A stretch of DNA of 59,279 nt from positions 1-59,279 of the forward strand of contig DKZL01000075.1 in assembly GCA_002493635.1 (NCBI GenBank), read 5' to 3'. The DNA comes from Ruminococcaceae bacterium UBA7075 (GTDB taxonomy: Bacteria; Bacillota; Clostridia; Oscillospirales; Acutalibacteraceae). Numbering within the stretch: the first letter of the stretch is position 1; each line of letters starts with the position of its first letter. Positions 41,521 through 48,301 of the stretch are shown piece after piece. Below the pieces are notes generated by a model. The model saw only the letters and a program-made list of their open reading frames with translations, had not been told where the DNA came from and made no database searches. The position numbers were made by a program, and so were the translations under genes.

Positions 41521-41989
41521 ACAGGTTTCTGTTGATGATGTCATTGACTTGATGATAGAAAAGCTTAATGCAGGGGGCAAGGTGACATTTACCCCAAGGG
41601 GGACAAGTATGTTGCCAATGCTGCGTGACGGACAGGATATTGTTATACTTGAAAAGCCGAAGGGGAGGCTTCACTTGTTTGATGTTGCTCTCTATAAGCG
41701 TGACAACGGACAGTATGTTCTTCACCGTGTAAATGATTTTGATTCTGACGGGTGTTATGTTATGTGCGGCGACAATCAGTTCAGTTTGGAGCACGGTATC
41801 CGTGATGATCAGATAATAGCTGTAATGACTGCATTTTTTCGCAAAGGAAAGAGCTATACTCCACGATCACTGATATATCGCATATATTTTAATTTTTGGG
41901 GATATACAAGGTTATTAAGACGTGCATTGGGATATACTGCCGGAAAGTCAAGAGCTTTATTTAATAAAAGAAATAAATCTGATTTTTAA
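41513..41989 (+). CDS. S24/S26 signal-peptidase-like serine protease
   Basis: The 158-aa protein has the S26 catalytic elements: FTPRGTSMLPMLRDGQDI, with the nucleophile Ser in S-M-L-P, and ALYKRDNGQYVLHRV, with the general-base Lys. CGDNQFSLEHGI follows. Unlike ordinary signal peptidase I it has no N-terminal membrane anchor. A basic aromatic C-terminal segment (IYRIYFNFWGYTRLLRRALGY) may bind the membrane. The start is TTG 41513, inside the end of the PqqD-like gene, with AAAGGAAG upstream. Coupling to that gene suggests a dedicated leader peptidase, but this is inference. Confidence 0.82.
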   Translation: MNKQVSVDDVIDLMIEKLNAGGKVTFTPRGTSMLPMLRDGQDIVILEKPKGRLHLFDVALYKRDNGQYVLHRVNDFDSDGCYVMCGDNQFSLEHGIRDDQIIAVMTAFFRKGKSYTPRSLIYRIYFNFWGYTRLLRRALGYTAGKSRALFNKRNKSDF

Positions 41990-41991
41990 AT

Positions 41992-42354
41992 TTATTTTGT
42001 TAACATATTAACAGCGTCATTTATTGTAGAAACAAAGAAAACATCATTGCCTTTATTACTCTCATAAATAAAGTCTTTCAGCGGTTTGCTTGTGTAGTGT
42101 GAATAATCTCCGTAAATAGCAATACGACCACCGTAATTTATATATTTTTGAAGTATTTCGCCTGCAAGTTTTGTGCTGAGAATAAAAAAATCCTTTGTAA
42201 TAAGCTTTTGAGAAATTATTATATTTTTTGTTCCTATATTATAATTCGCACTCATAAGCAAATCAAGTGCAGATTGGACATCGGTAATTACAATATTATC
42301 GCTTTCAGTTAAAGCGCATAAAATACCGTTGTTTTCTATTTTCTTAAAATTCAT
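41992..42354 (-). CDS. DUF4180 family protein
   Basis: This 120-aa protein matches the DUF4180 pattern. It has DVQSALDLLMSANYNIGTKNIIISQKLITKDFFILSTKLAGEILQKYINYGGRIAIYGDYSHYTSKPLKDFIYESNKGNDVFFV. The family's function is unknown; the alternating pattern suggests a small alpha/beta (STAS-like) fold. Its stop is 2 nt from the end of the S26 gene on the opposite strand, with no terminator between them. AAAGGAAA precedes the ATG. It stands alone. Confidence 0.85.
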   Translation of the reverse strand: MNFKKIENNGILCALTESDNIVITDVQSALDLLMSANYNIGTKNIIISQKLITKDFFILSTKLAGEILQKYINYGGRIAIYGDYSHYTSKPLKDFIYESNKGNDVFFVSTINDAVNMLTK

Positions 42355-42388
42355 AAGTGTGTTTTCCTTTCTGATTTTTTATATGGTT

Positions 42389-42421
42389 AAAGGCTTTAGT
42401 GAATATATCTCTAAAGCCTTT
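42389..42421. terminator. Hairpin between the DUF4180 gene and the membrane glycosyltransferase
   Basis: AAAGGCTTTAG (42389-42399) and CTAAAGCCTTT (42411-42421) pair perfectly. TTTAGTTT follows on the plus strand; on the minus strand, where it would end the 42468 gene, the T-run is the paired CCTTT. Confidence 0.65.
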
Positions 42422-42467
42422 TTAGTTTATAAAAATTTGTTCATAATCTGATGTTTGTTTTTAATTA

Positions 42468-44129
42468 TTATTTTGCTTTTTTATTTTCAGGAATATACTT
42501 TAATTTTTCGATAAATTCTTTTATTTTAGTATATTTTCCGTTCAATATGCAGGATATTCCGTAGGATGCAACGGGAATAAGCAAGGGGATATATGTTAAT
42601 ACATACTGAGATTTACCCTCAAAAAGCAAATGATAACCAAATCCACCCAGAATTACAAGCGTAAGCAGAACTGTTTCAATATTATTCTTTTTGTTTAAGA
42701 ACATACAGTACAGTCCGACAGCGAACAGCAAATAAAGTATTTGAATATATAAATTAAAATATATTTCCAAAAACTGTCCGGTGCTTCCGTCATATACTCC
42801 GTTAGCCAGACTGTTTAACTCAACATAATGACCCTTTACTTTGCTGACCCAGATGCTTTCAAAGGTTGGTTCATTCCACTGACTTAAAATCTTTTTACCG
42901 AAGAAGTCAACCGCATAGTCAACATCCGAAAACTTATATTTCAAGCGATTGTTAATGTCTTCCATAGCTACCTTGTCGGCTTGTTTGTTGTCCAAACCAT
43001 TATTAATATATGTACTCTTTGCAATATCATTATACCATCCGGGAGCCATATAACTTTCATTAAGTCCCATATCGAGGTAAAGTATCTGAGATACACCGCT
43101 TTTAAAAGTGGTATTAGCACGGCTCTCGTAACTCATAATTACAAGATTACTTACTCCGACAGCCATAATACATATCGCAAGTGCAAATGCAATGCTTTGC
43201 CATTTTTTCTGCTTTATTGTGTGGATAATCAACATGATAACAAAAGAAACAACGTAAATCATATTGTTGAATTTTGCAAGTGTTGACAAAGTGAGCAAGA
43301 CTGCACAGGGGATGAGCAGGACATATTTTGAAGTCTGAAAATATTTTATGAGGAAATAACTTGCCCATAATGCACAGCACATTCCCATAATGTTTCCGTA
43401 AGCAAAGGTGCAGAATAAAATCGGCTGAAAGCAGCCTGCCAAAAGTATAATTGTAAAAAATTCAATAGAACGTTTTTTAAATAACAATTTACATATCATT
43501 GTAATAGCCATATATGCCAAAGCTACACAAAGAACATTTATAATTTCCATCGGCATTGCGCTTGACATACCGAAAATTCTGTATATAAATTCGCTGATTA
43601 ATACAAATCCAAGCTGGAACGGATAAAAACTAAAGTATGAGTATCCGTTATAAAAATCTTTGTTATAAAAATTTCCTCCGTCGTGCATAGACTGATAATT
43701 TCCCTGAGTGGCATTAACAGCAGCCTCAAAAATGTTCTGACTGTCGGCAGCAGGGGAGGATTGAGCCGATAAAACCCATACAAGACCCAGAATAGCAACG
43801 TAACACGGCAATGCAAATTCAAGAGTTTTCATATTGACATTTTTAAAGAAGTCATACCGTTTTCTCATTGCAAATAAAAATACAAAGAACAGCGACATAA
43901 ACAGTAAATTCAATGCAATGTTGTCTGTTTCAAACAATATAACCTCATTGCCGTAGTTTGCAGGGTCAATCTTGCTTGTCTGTATTATACTCATAACCGC
44001 AAGATAACCAAAAGCTACAAATACAAGCAAGCATATAATGTTAACTGCAATTTTTTCAATTTTATTTCCAATCTGAATTGTATTGATTGTTTTATTATTT
44101 TTTACATTTGATTTTTTATTCTTATTCAT
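42468..44129 (-). CDS. Multi-pass membrane protein, GT-C glycosyltransferase-like
   Basis: This 553-aa protein has about eleven membrane helices. One large extracellular loop between the first and second helix clusters includes the family-like segment SMHDGGNFYNKDFYNGYSYFSFYPFQLGFV. A second loop lies near the C terminus (LSQWNEPTFESIWVSKVKGHYVELN). This layout resembles GT-C/PMT-type transferases that use polyprenyl-phosphate sugars, though the usual acidic loop motif is not clear. It follows gpsA by 14 nt and is probably co-transcribed with it. Pairing with glycerol-3-phosphate synthesis suggests a surface-polymer or lipid role, as inference. Confidence 0.72.
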   Translation of the reverse strand: MNKNKKSNVKNNKTINTIQIGNKIEKIAVNIICLLVFVAFGYLAVMSIIQTSKIDPANYGNEVILFETDNIALNLLFMSLFFVFLFAMRKRYDFFKNVNMKTLEFALPCYVAILGLVWVLSAQSSPAADSQNIFEAAVNATQGNYQSMHDGGNFYNKDFYNGYSYFSFYPFQLGFVLISEFIYRIFGMSSAMPMEIINVLCVALAYMAITMICKLLFKKRSIEFFTIILLAGCFQPILFCTFAYGNIMGMCCALWASYFLIKYFQTSKYVLLIPCAVLLTLSTLAKFNNMIYVVSFVIMLIIHTIKQKKWQSIAFALAICIMAVGVSNLVIMSYESRANTTFKSGVSQILYLDMGLNESYMAPGWYNDIAKSTYINNGLDNKQADKVAMEDINNRLKYKFSDVDYAVDFFGKKILSQWNEPTFESIWVSKVKGHYVELNSLANGVYDGSTGQFLEIYFNLYIQILYLLFAVGLYCMFLNKKNNIETVLLTLVILGGFGYHLLFEGKSQYVLTYIPLLIPVASYGISCILNGKYTKIKEFIEKLKYIPENKKAK

Positions 44130-44143
44130 TTTTGACCCTACAT

Positions 44144-45106
44144 TTAAAATTCATTTTTTACTGAACGGATAAAAAGCTTAGAAAGAGCAGTTTTAACATT
44201 CTCGTCATTAAAAAGAACGCTGTAAATTGCATCAACAATAGGCAGCTCAACATTGTATTTTTTGCCAAGATTATAAAGTGCTTTTGAAGTCATAACTCCT
44301 TCAGCAAGCTTTTCAAATTTGTTGCCCTTTACATATTCTTCACCGTACTTACGGTTGTGGCTCCATGGAGAGAACAGAGTAGCCTCATAGTCACCCAGAT
44401 GGCAAAGACCGTATGCGCTCATTTCGTTACCTCCGAGAGCTTTAATCAGTCTTGAAATTTCCCTTGTGCCTCTTGCCATTAGCGCACCTTTAAGCGAAGT
44501 ATATCCGAGTCCGTCTAACATACCGGCTGCAATACCTACAACGTTTTTGGCTGCTGCGCCGATCTCGCTGCCTATAAGGTCAGTTCCAATGTAAAATCTG
44601 ATAAGTTCACTTGTGAATTCTTCAACAAGCTTTTTCTTGATTGATATATTGTTGCTATCGATTACCATGCAGTTCGGAATACCTTTGACATAGTCCTGAG
44701 GATGTCCCGGTCCTACCCAAACGGCAATCGGAGTCTTATTTTCGTCAACAAAATCTTCAATAACTTCGCTCAGACGCTTTCCTGTTGCAGCTTCAACGCC
44801 CTTCATACAAAGAACGATTATTTTTCCGTCAAGATTATGCTCGGCTATCTGCTCCATATATGAACGCAAGTATTGCGACGAAATAGAGATTACAATAACC
44901 TCCGCTCTGTCAACAGCCTTTTTCAGGTCTGAAGAAATTTCAATTGAAGCAGGGTATTCAAGGTAATCGTTTTTTCGAGTTTTTTCAAGCTGAATAAACT
45001 CAGGGGCATCAGCAAGACCGCAGGACATTACGTTGTGTCTTATTTTATCAAGATACCATGCAATGCAGCTTCCCCAACGACCGCATCCCAAAACAGAAAT
45101 TTTCAT
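44144..45106 (-). CDS. gpsA: NAD(P)H-dependent glycerol-3-phosphate dehydrogenase
   Basis: GpsA makes sn-glycerol 3-phosphate from dihydroxyacetone phosphate for phospholipid and teichoic acid synthesis. The 320-aa protein shows ISVLGCGRWGSCIAWYL (dinucleotide motif, residues 2-18), VLCMKGVEAATGKRLSEVI and VWVGPGHPQDYVKG, followed by GSEIGAAAKNVVGIAAGMLDG with the catalytic Lys. The signature region around RGTREISRLIKALGG and GLCHLGDYEATLFSPWSHNRKYGE is also present. The last segment deviates slightly from the common G-D-L-x-x-T-C form. AGGAGAAACT precedes the ATG. It lies directly downstream of the 6S-like RNA. Confidence 0.9.
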   Translation of the reverse strand: MKISVLGCGRWGSCIAWYLDKIRHNVMSCGLADAPEFIQLEKTRKNDYLEYPASIEISSDLKKAVDRAEVIVISISSQYLRSYMEQIAEHNLDGKIIVLCMKGVEAATGKRLSEVIEDFVDENKTPIAVWVGPGHPQDYVKGIPNCMVIDSNNISIKKKLVEEFTSELIRFYIGTDLIGSEIGAAAKNVVGIAAGMLDGLGYTSLKGALMARGTREISRLIKALGGNEMSAYGLCHLGDYEATLFSPWSHNRKYGEEYVKGNKFEKLAEGVMTSKALYNLGKKYNVELPIVDAIYSVLFNDENVKTALSKLFIRSVKNEF

Positions 45107-45146
45107 AGTTTCTCCTAATATAAGTAAATATTGTAAAAATCATAAT

Positions 45147-45342
45147 AAAACCCCGCCTGACCGTATGATTTTGATAATAACCTGCCTACGAAGTAGCAGG
45201 TGGGTGCTAACCTTTAAGCATCAGGCTCCCTTCTTCCGAAAACGGGAGGTCTGCACACCGCTTGAAAGAGTCCGGCTCCCAATTTAAATGTTGTAGGGTT
45301 ATTTAAAAATCATTCGCGTATCAGGCAGGGTGAAAAACTGTC
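45147..45342 (-). ncRNA. ssrS: 6S RNA-like RNA (RNA polymerase regulator), by structure
   Basis: On the minus strand CCCTGCCTGA (45330-45321) pairs with TCAGGCGGGG (45160-45151) over 10 bp. The stem continues as AATGATTTT/AAAATCAT and AATAACC/GGTTATT. Inside is a large asymmetric bubble. Its 3' side carries the hairpin CCTGC-TAC-TTC-GTA-GGCAGG. An apical stem has CTTTCAAGC/GCTTAAAG and CTCCC/GGGAG. Long closing stem, open bubble with a 3' hairpin and interrupted apical stem are the defining 6S layout, which mimics an open promoter. TTTTAT follows the 3' end. TATAAT at 45354-45349 could be its -10, but no good -35 is seen, so the 5' end is uncertain. Confidence 0.75.
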
Positions 45343-45371
45343 TAAAATATTATATGTTAAAAGATATGAAT

Positions 45372-45677
45372 TTACTCTTCGTTGTCTTCATCATCAAAAA
45401 AGCTTTCGTTATATCTTTTTTCAAATTCCTCAGCAAGCTTGTCGAGTAGTTCATCATCCTCAATTTCAGCAAGCTCTTCTTCTCCGTCAACTTCCTGAAC
45501 CTCGAAAATGTAATATTCACCCGGGTCATTAACTGCGTCATCGGGATTTTCGTAGTAAGGATACAGTACAAAAAACTTGCCGATTTCATTTTCAATTATA
45601 TCGAGAATCTCAAACTCAATTTCTTCTCCTTCTTCACTGATAAGAGTTATGAGATCGGGAGTATATTCGTTTGCCAT
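45372..45677 (-). CDS. DUF1292 family protein
   Basis: This 101-aa, very acidic protein matches DUF1292. It has DLITLISEEGEEIEFEILDIIENEIGKFFVLYPY, then EYYIFEVQEVDGEEELAEIEDDELLDKLAEEFEKRYNE. In Firmicutes the family (YrzB-like) typically sits near RNA-processing and cell-division genes, but its function is unknown. AAAGGAGGT precedes the ATG, and a promoter lies at 45703-45731. It is followed on the same strand by the 6S-like RNA, which may use its own promoter or read-through from this gene. Confidence 0.9.
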   Translation of the reverse strand: MANEYTPDLITLISEEGEEIEFEILDIIENEIGKFFVLYPYYENPDDAVNDPGEYYIFEVQEVDGEEELAEIEDDELLDKLAEEFEKRYNESFFDDEDNEE

Positions 45678-45702
45678 ATTTATAACCTCCTTTGCTAATT
45701 TA

Positions 45703-45731
45703 ATTTTACATTTTTTTGTCCATTAAGTCAA
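45703..45731 (-). promoter_or_regulatory. Sigma-A promoter for the DUF1292 gene
   Basis: On the minus strand TTGACT (45731-45726), a 17-nt spacer and TAAAAT (45708-45703), about 25 nt before the ATG. Confidence 0.75.
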
Positions 45732-45798
45732 GAGAATTATAAAGGAAAGTGTAATTGAATAGTAAATATATAAATAAATTAAAAAGTGTAAAAAAATG

Positions 45799-45827
45799 TT
45801 GACATTAAACAAAGTTCATGATATACT
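45799..45827 (+). promoter_or_regulatory. Near-consensus promoter with no gene directly behind it
   Basis: TTGACA (45799-45804), a 17-nt spacer and TATACT (45822-45827). The predicted start is near 45834; the next strong signal is the terminator at 45899-45929. Confidence 0.75.
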
Positions 45828-45833
45828 TATTTC

Positions 45834-45930
45834 ATAATATAAGATGATTATATTTACAAATTCCTTTCTGTGTGCTTGATTACTCCATAAAATTACCTAA
45901 AAACCGACGGCAATATGCTGTCGGTTTTTA
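45834..45930 (+). ncRNA. Candidate free-standing small RNA (about 97 nt)
   Basis: The unit runs from a near-consensus promoter (45799-45827) to a 14-bp terminator hairpin (AAAAACCGACGGCA-ATA-TGCTGTCGGTTTTT, 45899-45929). The next gene has its own promoter at 45968-45996, so this is not simply its leader. The 5' two thirds look largely unpaired and contain TTCCTTTCT (from 45860) and TTACTCCAT. Both are complementary to typical Shine-Dalgarno sequences, as in many trans-acting small RNAs. The only ORF inside (ATG 45844, 11 codons) has no ribosome binding site. I cannot assign it to a known family. An attenuator role for the 46030 gene is a possible alternative. Confidence 0.6.
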
Positions 45931-45967
45931 CTTTCTGCTCTATTTTGTTGCAGATTCTTAATAATTC

Positions 45968-45996
45968 TTGAAAATTTAAGACAAAAGATATATAAT
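45968..45996 (+). promoter_or_regulatory. Promoter for the sugar transferase operon
   Basis: TTGAAA (45968-45973), a 17-nt spacer and TATAAT (45991-45996), about 34 nt before the ATG. Confidence 0.75.
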
Positions 45997-46029
45997 GCTA
46001 CTGATTATTACATTTATAGGAGTTAATCT

Positions 46030-46710
46030 ATGATTTCGTTTGATAAACTGCCGCAGCGGTTTCAGTGCGATGAGGTCAGAGAATATTACGATATTCTTTG
46101 TAAAAAGAAGTTCAGCATAATGCTAAAGCGGATTACTGACATTTTTATGGCACTTGTAATGCTTATATTTCTGATAATACCAATTATAATTATTTCGATT
46201 GCTGTAAAATGTACATCAAAAGGTCCTGTGTTTTATAAGCAGGTGAGGGTAACTGCATACGGCAGACGCTTTAAAATTTTAAAATTCAGAACAATGGTTG
46301 TTGGAGCTGATAAAATCGGTTCACTTGTAACTACTGACGGCGATAGAAGGATAACAAAAATGGGAAAGTTCCTGCGTAAATATCGTCTGGACGAGTTGCC
46401 GCAGATTTTCCATGTTGTTTCGGGAAAAATGAGCGTTGTGGGCACTCGACCCGAGGTGCCTAAATATGTGGATTCATATGAAAAGGAATACCTTGCAACA
46501 CTTCTGATGCCGGCAGGCATTACATCGTTAGCTTCTATTATGTACAAGGACGAAGAAAAGCTCTTGTCCGATAAAGATGATGTTGACACGGTGTATGTTG
46601 AACAGATTTTGCCCGATAAAATGGAATATAATCTTAAATATTTGCGTAACTTTGGTTTTCGCTCAGATATAAAGCTAATGTTCAAAACCGTAAAAGAGGT
46701 TTTCAGTTAA
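46030..46710 (+). CDS. Undecaprenyl-phosphate sugar phosphotransferase (bacterial sugar transferase)
   Basis: This 226-aa enzyme starts a lipid-linked glycan by moving a sugar phosphate from a nucleotide sugar to undecaprenyl phosphate at the inner membrane. It has one N-terminal hydrophobic helix (IFMALVMLIFLIIPIIIISIAV). Then come the PF02397 signatures: GPVFYKQVRVTAYGRRFKILKFRTMV, GKFLRKYRLDELPQIFHVVSGKMSVVGTRPEVPKYV and LLMPAGITSLASIMYKDEE. It is the short form without the CoA-binding or four-helix extension. GGAGTTAATCT precedes the ATG. The O-antigen ligase-like gene follows after 16 nt. Confidence 0.93.
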   Translation: MISFDKLPQRFQCDEVREYYDILCKKKFSIMLKRITDIFMALVMLIFLIIPIIIISIAVKCTSKGPVFYKQVRVTAYGRRFKILKFRTMVVGADKIGSLVTTDGDRRITKMGKFLRKYRLDELPQIFHVVSGKMSVVGTRPEVPKYVDSYEKEYLATLLMPAGITSLASIMYKDEEKLLSDKDDVDTVYVEQILPDKMEYNLKYLRNFGFRSDIKLMFKTVKEVFS

Positions 46711-46726
46711 ATGTTGGGGTATTGAT

Positions 46727-48208
46727 ATGACTTCTTTAAAGGCTAATATAAAAGATGCTTCTTTATTCAGAAAAATTTACATAATTGATTTGTTCTTTTG
46801 CTATATATCTTTTTTGCAGATACCTGCATATGTGCTTTTAGTTTTTTTGTTCATCTGGGGAGTGTATCTTGTAATACACAATCAGCAAAAAAATAACACC
46901 TTTTTTAAAATGCGTTTCGGCTTGTGGGTAGGCACATTTTTGGCTTTTTCATTTCTCACTATGCTTATTAACCTTTCCATAACGATTTTATACAGCTTTA
47001 TTATGCTGCTTCATGTTATTGTTTGCTTTTTTATATTTTACGGAATGCACACAGAGCCGGATTTTAATTTTAGAGAAGAGCTTTATACAATAGCAAAAAT
47101 AATTGTATATATTACGACCGTTGCAAATATAATCGGCATCATCTGCCTGATGCTCGGTTTTAGCTTTGAATGGTACTGGATTAAATTTACTATTTATGAA
47201 AACCGTTTTACAGGAGTATTTATTAATCCGAATAATCTGGGATTTATATCTGTTGTAGCTCTTGTATGCTGTCATATGCTTTATAAAAAGGATTTTATGG
47301 AGTCAGTATCGCAGCAAAGAGTCAGTAAAATATGGATTATATCTTGTGTATGCACAAGTCTTTTTTCACTCGTCTTATGTGATTCAAATGCTTCAATGGT
47401 TTTAGCTCTGGGGTATGTTGTTGTATATGTGGTATATATCTTTTTTGCGGATAAAACCGGCATTTCTAAACCGGATAAACCTGTGTCGAAGTCTAAAATA
47501 TTTTTAAAAATCATAGCCATTTTACTTGTCGGAACATTTCTTATAAGTTCTGCGCTGATGCTCAGAGAAATTTGTAAAACAGGTTTTTCTGTTGTTGTTA
47601 CAAAAACGAATTCCTTTATAAGCTTGCTGACAGGAGATACCGAAACAATAATTTCTGATGACGGCATAAAAGTTGTTGTTCCCGATGCAAATAAAGTTAC
47701 TTTTAAACACGAAAACAAAAATATTGATAGTGGACGATTTAAGTTGTGGATGGAGTCCGTCAATCTCTTCAAACTTTCGCCTATAATTGGTATATCGAAT
47801 GGAAATATCGTTTTTTACAGTGAACAGTATTCGGATGGTGTGCTCAACTATACTTATCACAATAACGATTTGCATAACGGTTTCTTAACACTGCTTGTAT
47901 CAACTGGTATTATTGGATTTGTTCTGTTCGGTATTTTTGGGTTCAGGTTTGCCAAGCATGCGGCACAGCATCTTTTCTTGCAGAAGCATACCTTCAGGGA
48001 TGATGTGTATCCTTGCCTGTTTTCCTTTTTGTTTGCTTATCTGATGTATGCGCTTTTTGAAAAGGCTCTGTTATACGATATTTCATTTATGGTAATGTGG
48101 TTCTGGCTGTTAATGGGATACACGAGCTGTTACATTGCAAAATTTGAAACAATGCTTGAAACACAGTATTTATTCCACAGAAAGCGTATCGGACGGCATA
48201 TGCTTTAA
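46727..48208 (+). CDS. O-antigen ligase/polymerase family (Wzy/WaaL-like) membrane protein
   Basis: The 493-aa protein has about ten to twelve membrane helices and the family pattern. NRFTGVFINPNNLGFISVVALVCCHMLY holds the N-P-N-x-x-G signature. A large extracytoplasmic loop (about residues 290-390) ends with GRFKLWMESVNLFKLSPIIGISNG. YTYHNNDLHNGFLTLLVSTGIIGFVLF contains the conserved His. In a Gram-positive it probably polymerises or ligates an exopolysaccharide or capsule begun by the sugar transferase encoded just upstream. A terminator at 48248-48280 closes this two-gene unit. Confidence 0.88.
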   Translation: MTSLKANIKDASLFRKIYIIDLFFCYISFLQIPAYVLLVFLFIWGVYLVIHNQQKNNTFFKMRFGLWVGTFLAFSFLTMLINLSITILYSFIMLLHVIVCFFIFYGMHTEPDFNFREELYTIAKIIVYITTVANIIGIICLMLGFSFEWYWIKFTIYENRFTGVFINPNNLGFISVVALVCCHMLYKKDFMESVSQQRVSKIWIISCVCTSLFSLVLCDSNASMVLALGYVVVYVVYIFFADKTGISKPDKPVSKSKIFLKIIAILLVGTFLISSALMLREICKTGFSVVVTKTNSFISLLTGDTETIISDDGIKVVVPDANKVTFKHENKNIDSGRFKLWMESVNLFKLSPIIGISNGNIVFYSEQYSDGVLNYTYHNNDLHNGFLTLLVSTGIIGFVLFGIFGFRFAKHAAQHLFLQKHTFRDDVYPCLFSFLFAYLMYALFEKALLYDISFMVMWFWLLMGYTSCYIAKFETMLETQYLFHRKRIGRHML

Positions 48209-48221
48209 TTATAAGCAAATC

Positions 48222-48287
48222 TTGTATATTTCATTAAAATGATGTATAATAACCGTAGGTGAATGTTGCCTGCGGTTATTATTTTTT
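48222..48287 (+). promoter_or_regulatory. Overlapping nadE promoter and upstream operon terminator
   Basis: The promoter is TTGTAT (48222-48227), a 17-nt spacer and TATAAT (48245-48250). The terminator is AATAACCGTAGG (48248-48259) pairing with CCTGCGGTTATT (48269-48280), then ATTTTTTA. The left arm starts inside the -10, and the predicted nadE start (about 48257) lies near the arm's end. Transcripts from upstream can therefore form the terminator, whereas nadE transcripts cannot. Confidence 0.7.
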
Positions 48288-48301
48288 AAGGACTGATTAA
48301 A

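Noticed and set aside
45033..45287. Plus-strand ORF of 84 codons across the gpsA start and the 6S-like RNA
   Set aside because: It overlaps a structured RNA and the gpsA coding region, has no ribosome binding site and no family resemblance.
45844..45879. 11-codon ORF inside the candidate small RNA
   Set aside because: No Shine-Dalgarno sequence before the ATG, so it is not called as a leader peptide.
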